This document shows, piece by piece, positions 1-6,859 of a DNA stretch of 10,796 bases. The translations under genes and the position numbers were made by a program. Under the pieces are notes generated by a model, which had not been told where the DNA came from, made no database searches, and saw nothing but the letters and a program-made list of their open reading frames with translations. Within the stretch, counting starts at the first letter, position 1, and each line of letters begins with the position of its first letter. Source of the stretch: Rhodospirillales bacterium (GTDB taxonomy: Bacteria > Pseudomonadota > Alphaproteobacteria > MPNO01 > UBA2964); contig PBWY01000068.1 of the NCBI GenBank assembly GCA_002727395.1, positions 1 through 10,796 of the forward strand. The letters are read 5' to 3'.

Positions 1-1338
1 AGTCGTGCGGCGGAATAGTATAATTAGTGCAAATGCAAGGATAAGATTCGCCAGAATGGTTGCCAAATAAATTCCGTCATATGATGATAGGCCAAAAGCC
101 TTAAAAGTTTTAGCTAAAAATAGAGGACCGAAACCGTACTGATTTGAACCCAGACTTATTGCATCTGGTGCATTATCGATTGAATGTGCAATGGCGGCGT
201 AATGGTGAGTATAAAACCCTGTCGAAGATGCGTTACCGATGTATCGTCTTATATCTTTGAAGACTTTTGGTTCTGTTTGTGCATTTCGTTGAAAAAGGAC
301 CGCAGCCTTTAAGTAGAGTTCTGCCGTATCCTGCCCAAACTTTTGGCCTAAATGATCCCAAACTAAATCCTTGCTATTGTTTTCGTAATTTCTTTGGAAA
401 CCTACGAGGTGACTGGCAAAACTTCCATAATGAGGAATTATATTTCTTATATTTTTAGATTGAACGCAGTCTCGAAACTTTTTTATGCCATTTTTGGGGA
501 TGTTGTATTTAAAAAAACATAGCTCTTGAGGTTTATTCGTATTGGTTTTCCAGAGAGCAATAATAGAATTTTCGAAATAATTAGATAATAAATTCTCAAT
601 TTTTTCTTTTTTTATTGGCTTGTTTTCGGGTCGGTGCAAATAAACAAACAAAGAATCGTTTGTCTTGCCGAAATTATCTAAATAGTTTTTGAATTGTGTG
701 CTAGTGATTTTAAATTCTATATCCTCTCCTACACCATTTTCAAATTTACCTGAAATATTTGAGGATATCCCCTCATCAAAATGTGTTTCTGAGTTAATTG
801 TCCCATGGAATAAAATTGGTAAGGCTAAAGTAAAGGAAGCCAATAACAAAACTAATGATTTTATTGTTTTTGGAAAAAGTAAAATCAGATTATGGAATAC
901 GTGAAGATGTCTAACTGCGTAGATTGCTATACCAACACCTATTATACCCACAAAAAGCCTTAAATTACCCCCCAAAGTTTTTAAAATTATTACCTGGTCA
1001 GTCACGCCAAAAATTGGCGTTGCTAGTCGGTAAAAGACAAAAGCTGTTATTAATGCAAGAATTCCCAAAATAGATAGAAGAGTGAAACCTCTAATGTTGA
1101 AGGGATCACTTGAAAGAAAGAGCATCTTTACATTATTCACTTGACCAAAAATGCTGAACAAAAATACTAATACAAACCCAACGATGTAGATACCACGAAA
1201 TATTCTCCAAAGCCCGACGGGAATATCAAAATTAGAGGCTAGAAAAAAACTAAAAGCATAAGTTACCAACACTGTGGCAATAAGTTGTAAGCACAACAGC
1301 TCAAGCACAAAAGAAGCTTTGTGTTGAATTTTCATCAT
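1..1338 (-). CDS. Multi-pass membrane protein with large soluble loop, partial (C-terminus beyond left edge); possible GT-C-like glycosyltransferase
   Basis: The reverse strand is open from an ATG at 1338 to the window edge, giving 446 residues with no stop, so the gene continues to the left. I see about five N-terminal hydrophobic segments (roughly residues 10-34, 47-66, 86-107, 127-143, 158-178). A mostly hydrophilic region of about 240 residues follows, then another hydrophobic segment at 421-442. This layout fits an inner-membrane protein with a large loop facing one compartment. The stretch before the last helix has paired histidines (THHY, 377-380) and NQYGFGPL (399-406), loosely like the YG-P motifs of GT-C glycosyltransferases and polysaccharide polymerases; this resemblance is weak. 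A second ATG directly follows the first (1335). I see no strong ribosome binding site. The gene diverges from the radical SAM unit. I do not recognise the family with certainty; the membrane topology is the firm part. Confidence 0.72.
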   Translation of the reverse strand, partial: MMKIQHKASFVLELLCLQLIATVLVTYAFSFFLASNFDIPVGLWRIFRGIYIVGFVLVFLFSIFGQVNNVKMLFLSSDPFNIRGFTLLSILGILALITAFVFYRLATPIFGVTDQVIILKTLGGNLRLFVGIIGVGIAIYAVRHLHVFHNLILLFPKTIKSLVLLLASFTLALPILFHGTINSETHFDEGISSNISGKFENGVGEDIEFKITSTQFKNYLDNFGKTNDSLFVYLHRPENKPIKKEKIENLLSNYFENSIIALWKTNTNKPQELCFFKYNIPKNGIKKFRDCVQSKNIRNIIPHYGSFASHLVGFQRNYENNSKDLVWDHLGQKFGQDTAELYLKAAVLFQRNAQTEPKVFKDIRRYIGNASSTGFYTHHYAAIAHSIDNAPDAISLGSNQYGFGPLFLAKTFKAFGLSSYDGIYLATILANLILAFALIILFRRTT

Positions 1339-1579
1339 CGGTAACCGTCAAATTTTCGGTAAAATATTAGGTTGCTATAAGTACTAAAGGTTTGATATTC
1401 AACCACTCTTAACCCTAACTTAATATTAATTAATTAAATCTTTTTCTATAATAAATTTCGATTCTGATTTATGTTAGGTAATAATACAAGGTATCCTCGT
1501 CGATTTCTATGGTTTGTGCAGGTCAGGAATGGGCAAGGCAGCACATAAGTTATTAGTATATGGTTTTTAGGCAGAGACG
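1339..1579. other. Divergent intergenic region, AT-rich
   Basis: These 241 bases separate the leftward membrane-protein gene from the rightward radical SAM unit, so they must hold promoters for both. Besides the minus-strand candidate described separately, a perfect TATAAT sits at 1447-1452 on the plus strand, but the hexamer 17 bases upstream (TATTAA, 1424-1429) is a poor -35 box. The AT palindrome TTAATATTAA lies at 1420-1429. I see no RNA gene, riboswitch or clear operator. Confidence 0.5.
1374..1402 (-). promoter_or_regulatory. Candidate sigma70-type promoter for the leftward membrane-protein gene
   Basis: On the minus strand a TTGAAT box (plus-strand 1397-1402) is followed after 17 bases by TATAGC (plus-strand 1374-1379). 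Each box matches the sigma70 consensus at four of six bases and the spacer is ideal. Transcription would begin near 1367 and leave a leader of about 30 bases before the ATG at 1338. The region is very AT-rich, so chance matches are likely. Confidence 0.3.
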
Positions 1580-2887
1580 ATGTTTAAAGAAAATTCGGAA
1601 GTGATTGAGGGCATAGAGCGCATTCCTCAAAATTATAAAGGTTTTTTGGAACTTGCCTCCAAAGAAAAAAGTGAGTTGTATATTTTTGGGGCAGATATTG
1701 CAGGAAAAGCTGTACAAAAAATACTTGAATCCGAAGGAATTAAGGTAAAGGGGTTTCTCGATAATAACAAAAACAAGTGTAATATTGAGCTGAATGGAGT
1801 TCATGTCTTTCACGCACCGCATTTAGATACCATGTCAAAGGATAGTGTGGTTCTGATTGCCTCGACGTATATCGCGGATATTATAGAGCAGCTTGAATCC
1901 CAGGGTTTTTATAATTGGGCGCCTATTTCCTTTATTATTGAGGAAAATAAGAATGCTGATTTTCGTTCATTGATTGATGGAGATCTACAGCGGAACCACT
2001 CCGGCGGACAATTTACAAAGGACTTTGTAGACTTTGCAATTTCCAACATGGTTAATTCTCAGAAAAAATATCTCGACCCTAACCTTTTATTTATTCGTAG
2101 CGTTGATCTAGTCTTGACTGAGAGATGTTCTTTGAAATGTAAGGACTGCGCCAATTTGATGCAGTATTACGAGAACCCTCAAAACATTGCCAAGCAAGAG
2201 CTTATCGACGATTTGGATGATTTGGTGTCTGTTGCTGATGAGATCAATGAAATTCGTATCATCGGAGGGGAGCCTCTAATGAATAAGGATTTTCATGAAG
2301 TTTCGGCCAGAGCGGCGTCCTGCAAACAGGTAAACAAGGTGGTGATTTACACGAACGGGACAATTTGTCCACCCGATGAAAAATTACGAGTTTTACAAGA
2401 TGACAAGATTTTTGTCTTCATAACCACCTATGGTGATTTATCGAGAAACGCAGAGAAACTTAAGAATAAACTGATTGAGCTTGATATTCAGTTTAACTAC
2501 CAGCCTGCATACGGCTGGACGGAGTGTGGGGGTATTGAGATTTGGGATAGAAAACCTGAAGACAACATTGAAATTTTTAAAAATTGCTGTGCTAAGCATT
2601 TTACGACAATGACAGATGGGAAAATGTTTAGGTGCCCGTTTTCCGCTAATGCTGAACGCCTAAGAGCAATCCCACAGGCAGATAGTGATTTTGCCTCAGT
2701 TCGTGGCGCAAGGAATTTTAATTCAGAGCAGATTTTGAAAATCAAAAAGAAGCTCAAGTGGTTCTTAAGACAAAAACCGGTTTTGGCGGCCTGTGATTCG
2801 TGTAACGGTCGGACTTATGGAGATCCGGAAATCACGCCAGGAATACAGGCAAAGAAAGCAGTGGAACACACTAAATACGCAAGGTAG
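1580..2887 (+). CDS. Two-domain radical SAM protein (N-terminal Rossmann-like domain, radical SAM core, Cys-rich C-terminus)
   Basis: This 435-residue protein has two parts. Residues 30-125 look like a nucleotide-binding Rossmann-like domain: beta strand LYIFGADIAG (33-42), then GFLDNN (58-63) and a later strand VVLIAST (90-96), as in domains attached to surface-polysaccharide enzymes. Residues 170-400 form a radical SAM core. The [4Fe-4S] motif is C183-x3-C187-x2-C190, and the SAM-binding GGEP lies at 229-232. Further cysteines at 336, 337, 352, 405 and 408 (CDSC) suggest an auxiliary SPASM/twitch-like cluster. The enzyme should cleave SAM reductively to methionine and a 5'-deoxyadenosyl radical, normally in the cytoplasm; its substrate is unknown. 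The start is the first in-frame ATG after a stop at 1568, with a weak AGG at 1569-1571. It lies 5 bases before the dioxygenase gene, so the two are probably co-transcribed. The radical SAM assignment is firm; a glycan-related role is inferred from neighbours. Confidence 0.88.
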   Translation: MFKENSEVIEGIERIPQNYKGFLELASKEKSELYIFGADIAGKAVQKILESEGIKVKGFLDNNKNKCNIELNGVHVFHAPHLDTMSKDSVVLIASTYIADIIEQLESQGFYNWAPISFIIEENKNADFRSLIDGDLQRNHSGGQFTKDFVDFAISNMVNSQKKYLDPNLLFIRSVDLVLTERCSLKCKDCANLMQYYENPQNIAKQELIDDLDDLVSVADEINEIRIIGGEPLMNKDFHEVSARAASCKQVNKVVIYTNGTICPPDEKLRVLQDDKIFVFITTYGDLSRNAEKLKNKLIELDIQFNYQPAYGWTECGGIEIWDRKPEDNIEIFKNCCAKHFTTMTDGKMFRCPFSANAERLRAIPQADSDFASVRGARNFNSEQILKIKKKLKWFLRQKPVLAACDSCNGRTYGDPEITPGIQAKKAVEHTKYAR

Positions 2888-2892
2888 TAGGT

Positions 2893-3681
2893 ATGCTCCA
2901 AAAAAGCGTAAAGAAGGCTTTCGAAAAAGATGGCGTATACATCTGGAAGAAGTTAATACCCTCTGCGAAGGCAGATGACCTTCGTGATTTGGTCTTGGAT
3001 ATGGCTGAGTACGAAAAAAAAATTGGTGACAAATATATATACCCTTTTGATCCTAGTGGAAAAACCCAGAGAGTTTGGAACCTGACAAATAAAAGTCAGG
3101 AATTTCGTTCTTTGTTGGAAATTGATGAGCTAAATGAAATGATGAATTTCATTTTTGCCAGGTCAACAAAACATCAATTGTTTCATCTCAGTAGTTTTCA
3201 AGCCAATATTATATCTCCTGGTGCACCCAAACAGAAGTTACACATGGATACGCCTTTCCCAGAACCTATTCCTCCTTGGGCAGCAAAAGCAAATAGTATT
3301 TGGATGTTAAACGATTTTACCGAAATAAATGGTGCGACAGAATTCCTCAGGGGCTCACATAAAATTGATAGAAAGCCCAACCAGGAGGCTGATCAAGAAT
3401 TACCACTTGAATTGGCGACGGGATTGAAAGGGAGCGTATTATTTACTCATGGTAATCTCTGGCATTGTGCTGGTGCCAATAACTCCCGAGATGTAAGGGT
3501 AGGATTGTTATGCAGCTTTGCGGCAAGTTATATGAAGGAAATAGCATCGGAAGAGGATCAGTCCATTATAATATCTGACAGCGTAAAGGCAGAACTTTCT
3601 GACAAACTTTTGGCTGTTTTGGGAGTGGGTCACGGAATTAAACAAGGTGCTATGGTGGACCACGATGAAGGAAAACGCTGA
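2893..3681 (+). CDS. PhyH-family Fe(II)/2-oxoglutarate-dependent dioxygenase
   Basis: This 262-residue protein matches the phytanoyl-CoA dioxygenase (PhyH) family in length and motifs. The iron-binding triad is visible as H117-x-D119 in LHMDTPFP and H191 in LWHCAG. R202, eleven residues after H191, is placed as the 2-oxoglutarate-binding arginine. The intervening WMLNDFTEINGATEFLRGSH region (137-156) is the typical core strand with its G-T-x-F-x-x-G-S-H pattern. Such enzymes hydroxylate or otherwise oxidise small molecules, lipids or carrier-bound intermediates in the cytoplasm using O2, Fe(II) and 2-oxoglutarate. The substrate here is unknown. The gene begins 5 bases after the radical SAM stop, with AAGG at 2881-2884 as a plausible ribosome binding site, and its end overlaps the glycosyltransferase start. 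This makes it the middle gene of an operon that probably builds or decorates a glycan. The family call is firm; the reaction is inferred. Confidence 0.88.
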   Translation: MLQKSVKKAFEKDGVYIWKKLIPSAKADDLRDLVLDMAEYEKKIGDKYIYPFDPSGKTQRVWNLTNKSQEFRSLLEIDELNEMMNFIFARSTKHQLFHLSSFQANIISPGAPKQKLHMDTPFPEPIPPWAAKANSIWMLNDFTEINGATEFLRGSHKIDRKPNQEADQELPLELATGLKGSVLFTHGNLWHCAGANNSRDVRVGLLCSFAASYMKEIASEEDQSIIISDSVKAELSDKLLAVLGVGHGIKQGAMVDHDEGKR

Positions 3682-4714
3682 TATTTTTGTTTCCATTATA
3701 GTGCCATTTTACAACGCGGAAAAAACCATCGAAAGGTGTATTACTAGTGTTATTTCTCAGGATTATGAGGACTTCGAATTAATCCTAATTGATGATTGTG
3801 GCGAAGATGCTGCAGGTGACCTTGTTAAAAAACATTCACAAAAAGATAATAGAATAAAAGTTTTTACTCACAATATAAACAAAGGCGTGTCGGCGGCCCG
3901 AAATACCGGTTTAAAGGTCTCTAAAGGAACTCATATAATGTTTCTTGATTCTGATGATTATCTTTTGCCCAATTATCTGAAGACAATGGCTGGGTTGGCA
4001 TTAAATGTTGAGATGGTATCAAGTTCATTTTCTATTCAAAACAATAGACGATCTCTGGATCTGAGGAGCCACGGGCTTGATCGGAGTAAGAGCTTTGGAC
4101 AAAAGGAGCTTTCAGCCTATATCGAAAAATATTTTCTTAAACCGTATGTTTATACCATGTTGGTGCATTGCTGGAATAAACTCTTTGACGCGGAAATTAT
4201 AAAATCAAATGGATTAGAGTTTGACGAAACACTTAGCCAACTTGAGGATATTCAGTTTGTTTCAAGGTATCTGAGATATGTTAAAACTTTAAAATTTTGT
4301 GATGTTGCTGGTTACGTCCAATCGCGTCAGAGTGGGGCTAATAATTTAAGTCTTTTTTCAGGTCTCGGCGGGAAACAGGCGGTAGAAGATAGCTTGAGTG
4401 CCTTGGTGCCTATTGGTGAATTAAAACACGCTTTAGATAAAAAGTTTAACAACGATGTCAGCTCATCCTATTCACATTTTTTATCTTCAATGTCCATCTT
4501 ATTTTGTATTAGAATGGGCCGAAGATTTTGGGCTGAGCCGTCGGTATTGGCTTTGTCCTCTATCAATGCTTGGCTAAGTTCTAGAAAATTAAGACAGCAT
4601 TACCCATTTTATAAAAGGGTGGCCGGTGAGTCTAATCTTCTAAGGTTTTCAATAACCAGGTTACCCTCTTTCGTTTCTGTTTTTTTGTTAATTTTGGTTG
4701 CTCGCAACCGTTAA
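3665..4714 (+). CDS. Glycosyltransferase family 2 (GT-A fold)
   Basis: From the ATG at 3665 this is a 349-residue inverting family 2 glycosyltransferase. The opening VSIIVPFYNAEKTIERC (9-25) is the hallmark GT2 N-terminus. It is followed by LIDDCGED (41-48), the GVSAARNTGL segment (74-83), the metal-binding DSDD (95-98) and a candidate acceptor-site ED pair (194-195). The family transfers a sugar from a nucleotide sugar to a glycan or lipid-linked acceptor at the cytoplasmic face of the membrane. The C-terminal hydrophobic run just before the end may anchor it. An in-frame GTG at 3647 would add six residues. I prefer the ATG because GGTGGA (3654-3659) is well placed as its ribosome binding site and the family normally starts close to the VSIIVP strand. 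The coding region overlaps the dioxygenase gene by 17 bases, suggesting translational coupling. Donor and acceptor cannot be told from sequence. Confidence 0.9.
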   Translation: MKENADIFVSIIVPFYNAEKTIERCITSVISQDYEDFELILIDDCGEDAAGDLVKKHSQKDNRIKVFTHNINKGVSAARNTGLKVSKGTHIMFLDSDDYLLPNYLKTMAGLALNVEMVSSSFSIQNNRRSLDLRSHGLDRSKSFGQKELSAYIEKYFLKPYVYTMLVHCWNKLFDAEIIKSNGLEFDETLSQLEDIQFVSRYLRYVKTLKFCDVAGYVQSRQSGANNLSLFSGLGGKQAVEDSLSALVPIGELKHALDKKFNNDVSSSYSHFLSSMSILFCIRMGRRFWAEPSVLALSSINAWLSSRKLRQHYPFYKRVAGESNLLRFSITRLPSFVSVFLLILVARNR

Positions 4715-4732
4715 TCATTTCACTTTGACTTT

Positions 4733-4770
4733 ACGGAAAAACCTTTAACGCGGTTATTTTATTCCGTTTT
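4733..4770 (+). terminator. Candidate terminator hairpin between convergent glycosyltransferase and mtnA genes
   Basis: ACGGAA (4733-4738) pairs with TTCCGT (4762-4767), and AACC (4740-4743) pairs with GGTT (4752-4755) inside it. A short T run (4767-4770) follows on the plus strand. It could end transcription of the glycosyltransferase unit, while the mtnA stop codon (4754-4756) lies within the hairpin. The stem is interrupted and the T run is short, so this is a weak call. Confidence 0.33.
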
Positions 4771-5803
4771 CAGTTATAAGACCTGTGACCAGGCGCTTAG
4801 GCGTTACGTCAAAAGCCGGGTTGGAGGCTTCAACTCCATCGGGGCAAATTTGTACGTCGATCAATTCCCCGTTTTCTTTTTTTCCTTGAATATGGGTTAC
4901 CTCATGCGGTCCGCGATTTTCAATGGGTATCTCAGAGATCCCGTCATTGAGATTTTCATCTATGGTCGAAGAAGGAAGAGCAACGTAGAATGGAATATTA
5001 TTATCTTTTGCTGCTAGTGCTTTCAAATAGGTGCCAATCTTATTACAAACATCGCCAGTGCTTGTAGTGCGATCTGATCCGACAATACATAAGTCTACTA
5101 AACCGCGCTGCATTAAGTGGCCACCGGCATTGTCCACGATCAATGTATGCGGAATTTGATTATGCATTAACTCCCATGTTGTCAGTGCAGCGCCCTGATT
5201 ACGCGGTCGTGTCTCATCTACCCATACCTCAATAGGAACTTTATTTTCAGATGCTTCATAAATAGGAGCGGTAGCCGTCCCTCTGTCTACTGTAGCGAGC
5301 CACCCCGCATTGCAATGAGTCAAAATACGCACAGGGTCTCCATTAGATTTTCGAAGAAAAATGTCTTCAATAATTTTTGCGCCGTGTTCCCCAATACGAC
5401 GATTTATTTCGATATCCTCTTCCGCCATCAAATCCGCTAATTCCAAGGAGGCCCCGGCCCGCATCTCTTCGGAAGTTCCTTTTAAATTTTCCTGCATTCG
5501 CTCAACTGCCCAGGCCAAATTAATGGCGGTTGGGCGTGCAGAATTCAGAAACTTACCTGCGGAAATTAAATTTTCATCGCTCGCATCTTCTTGCATCGCC
5601 ATAGCCATTCCGTAGGCTGCGGTAACACCTATTAGAGGGGCCCCACGAACCCACATATCACGGATTGCCGTCATCGTTTCCTGACACGATGTTATGTTTA
5701 CGATCGAAAACTTATGTGGGAGCCATCTTTGATCAATGATCTTGACTGCACCGGAATCTTCTTCTCTCCAAATAGATTTGTAATTTCTGCCATTTACTAA
5801 CAT
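4754..5803 (-). CDS. mtnA: S-methyl-5-thioribose-1-phosphate isomerase
   Basis: This 349-residue protein of the MtnA/eIF2B-alpha-like family converts 5-methylthioribose 1-phosphate to 5-methylthioribulose 1-phosphate in the cytoplasm. Some members also act on 5-deoxyribose 1-phosphate. Visible signatures are RGAPLIGVTAAYG (53-65), THCNAGWLAT (162-171) with the proposed catalytic C164, VDETRPRNQGA (195-205), and GSDRTTSTGDVCNKIGTY (242-259) with the proposed catalytic D244. The end is NPAFDVTP (328-335). Length is normal for the family. The HCNAGWLAT and DNAGGHL (224-230) forms differ from the HCNTGALAT type of Bacillus and, from memory, match an alphaproteobacterial subgroup used in alternative MTA routes. 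It is the only salvage gene on the minus strand, transcribed away from mtnP across a 152-base gap. It converges on the glycosyltransferase gene. The identity is firm; substrate breadth is inferred. Confidence 0.95.
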   Translation of the reverse strand: MLVNGRNYKSIWREEDSGAVKIIDQRWLPHKFSIVNITSCQETMTAIRDMWVRGAPLIGVTAAYGMAMAMQEDASDENLISAGKFLNSARPTAINLAWAVERMQENLKGTSEEMRAGASLELADLMAEEDIEINRRIGEHGAKIIEDIFLRKSNGDPVRILTHCNAGWLATVDRGTATAPIYEASENKVPIEVWVDETRPRNQGAALTTWELMHNQIPHTLIVDNAGGHLMQRGLVDLCIVGSDRTTSTGDVCNKIGTYLKALAAKDNNIPFYVALPSSTIDENLNDGISEIPIENRGPHEVTHIQGKKENGELIDVQICPDGVEASNPAFDVTPKRLVTGLITENGIK

Positions 5804-5955
5804 GATATAATCTGTCCAGTCTGAAATAAGTTATTTAGAATTATAATCTATGGGTTATAAGCTTTCGTCAAAACCGATGATCTTAGTTTTATTTTTTCGG
5901 TAAGACTTTATATGACATTGTTGGGGTTTATTGGTATGCAAAATGAGGTTGTGAA
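5804..5955. promoter_or_regulatory. Divergent mtnA-mtnP intergenic region
   Basis: These 152 bases carry the 5' regions of both mtnA (leftward) and mtnP (rightward). On the minus strand a TTGACG box (plus-strand 5866-5871) and a perfect TATAAT (plus-strand 5840-5845) are present, but the 20-base spacer is long for sigma70. An imperfect palindrome (5836-5850, TAGA...TCTA type) overlaps that -10 element and could be an operator. For mtnP, ATGACA (5912-5917) is followed 17 bases later by a poor -10 (TATGCA). A good TGAGG ribosome binding site sits at 5944-5948. No SAM or SAH riboswitch fold was recognised. The shared region implies joint regulation of the two arms. Confidence 0.4.
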
Positions 5956-6840
5956 ATGTCTGAAGTAAAGCTTGGTGTGATAGGCGGTTCGGGAATTTAC
6001 GAAATTGACGGGGTTCAGGACGGGCAATGGAATAGTATTGAGACGCCATTTGGACGTCCCTCCGACGAAATTTATACAGGGGTGTTAAATGATGTGGATG
6101 TTGCCTTTATTCCTCGCCACGGTCGGGGCCATGTTCATAATCCTAGTAATGTGCCCTATATTGCTAATATTTGTGCTTTGAAAATGCTTGGAGTTACAGA
6201 CGTTATTGCATTATCAGCGTGTGGAAGCCTTAAAGAAAGTTTAAAGCCAGGAGACTTTGTGCTGGTGGATCAATATATTGATCGCACTTACAAGCGGGAA
6301 AAAACTTTTTTCAGTCGAGAGTGTGTGGCGCATGTTAGCTTAGCGGACCCGGTGTGCAATAGAATGGTAGAATTTTGCAAGGAAGCAATGGAAAACCTAC
6401 AATTAAATTATCACCCTACCGGAACTTATATAACGATGGAGGGGCCTCAATTTTCAACAAAGGCTGAATCTCTATTATATAAAGAAAAATGGGGATGTGA
6501 CGTAATTGGAATGACAAATATGCCGGAGGCAAAACTCGCCAGAGAAGCAGAAATTTGTTATGCTTCTGTCGCAATGGTCACAGACTTTGATTGTTGGCAC
6601 CCCGATCATGAGAACGTGGAGGTAGCCGATATTATTACCACGCTATCCCAAAATGCCTCGGCGGCAAAAAATCTTATAATTGAGGTTACAAAAAATTTAT
6701 CAGAGAAACGGGAAAAATGTGAGCAAGGCTGTGACCACGCCCTTGAGTATGCAATTATCACTGACCAGTCAAATATTTCACTTGAGGAACAGAGAATTTT
6801 GAACCCCATAGCTGGCCGCCTTTTCAAAAGAAATAGTTAA
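5956..6840 (+). CDS. mtnP: S-methyl-5'-thioadenosine phosphorylase (MTAP)
   Basis: This 294-residue member of the PNP/MTAP phosphorylase family cleaves MTA with phosphate to adenine and 5-methylthioribose 1-phosphate. Motifs along the chain are GVIGGSGIY (7-15), the phosphate-site RHGRGH (54-59) and SACGSL (87-92). Further on are MEGPQFSTKAES (161-172), GMTNMPEAKLA (185-195) and TDFDCW (209-214). The aspartates D210 and D212 correspond to the pair that selects adenine rather than 6-oxopurines in human MTAP. Similarity to the human-type enzyme is evident by eye over the whole chain. In other bacteria MtnP also accepts 5'-deoxyadenosine, the by-product of radical SAM enzymes. The ATG at 5956 is preceded by TGAGG seven bases upstream. 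It is the first gene of a probable mtnP-apt-aldolase operon, and the adenine it releases is the substrate of the next gene product. The C-terminal tail of about 40 residues after the core is less conserved. Confidence 0.95.
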   Translation: MSEVKLGVIGGSGIYEIDGVQDGQWNSIETPFGRPSDEIYTGVLNDVDVAFIPRHGRGHVHNPSNVPYIANICALKMLGVTDVIALSACGSLKESLKPGDFVLVDQYIDRTYKREKTFFSRECVAHVSLADPVCNRMVEFCKEAMENLQLNYHPTGTYITMEGPQFSTKAESLLYKEKWGCDVIGMTNMPEAKLAREAEICYASVAMVTDFDCWHPDHENVEVADIITTLSQNASAAKNLIIEVTKNLSEKREKCEQGCDHALEYAIITDQSNISLEEQRILNPIAGRLFKRNS

Positions 6841-6859
6841 ACCTCACCGAGGATTAAAA

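Noticed and set aside
267..904. Plus-strand reading frames of 63 and 71 codons
   Set aside because: They lie opposite the continuous minus-strand membrane-protein frame and have no recognisable features.
1509..1556. A 15-codon ATG reading frame upstream of the radical SAM gene, resembling a leader peptide
   Set aside because: No convincing ribosome binding site, no run of regulatory codons and no attenuator-like hairpins; short frames like this are expected by chance.
1553..1822. An 89-codon minus-strand reading frame across the start of the radical SAM gene
   Set aside because: It mirrors the radical SAM coding frame, is low in complexity and rich in Phe, Leu and Ile, and shows no family motif.
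3647..3664. GTG at 3647 as start of the glycosyltransferase
   Set aside because: The ATG at 3665 has a better-placed GGTGGA ribosome site and fits the usual GT2 N-terminus; the GTG remains possible but less likely.
4696..4709. GGTTGC/GCAACC inverted repeat at the end of the glycosyltransferase gene, considered as a terminator
   Set aside because: It lies inside the coding sequence, has a two-base gap and is not followed by a T run.
5912..5940. ATGACA / TATGCA as a promoter for mtnP
   Set aside because: The -10 box matches poorly and transcription would start almost at the ribosome binding site.
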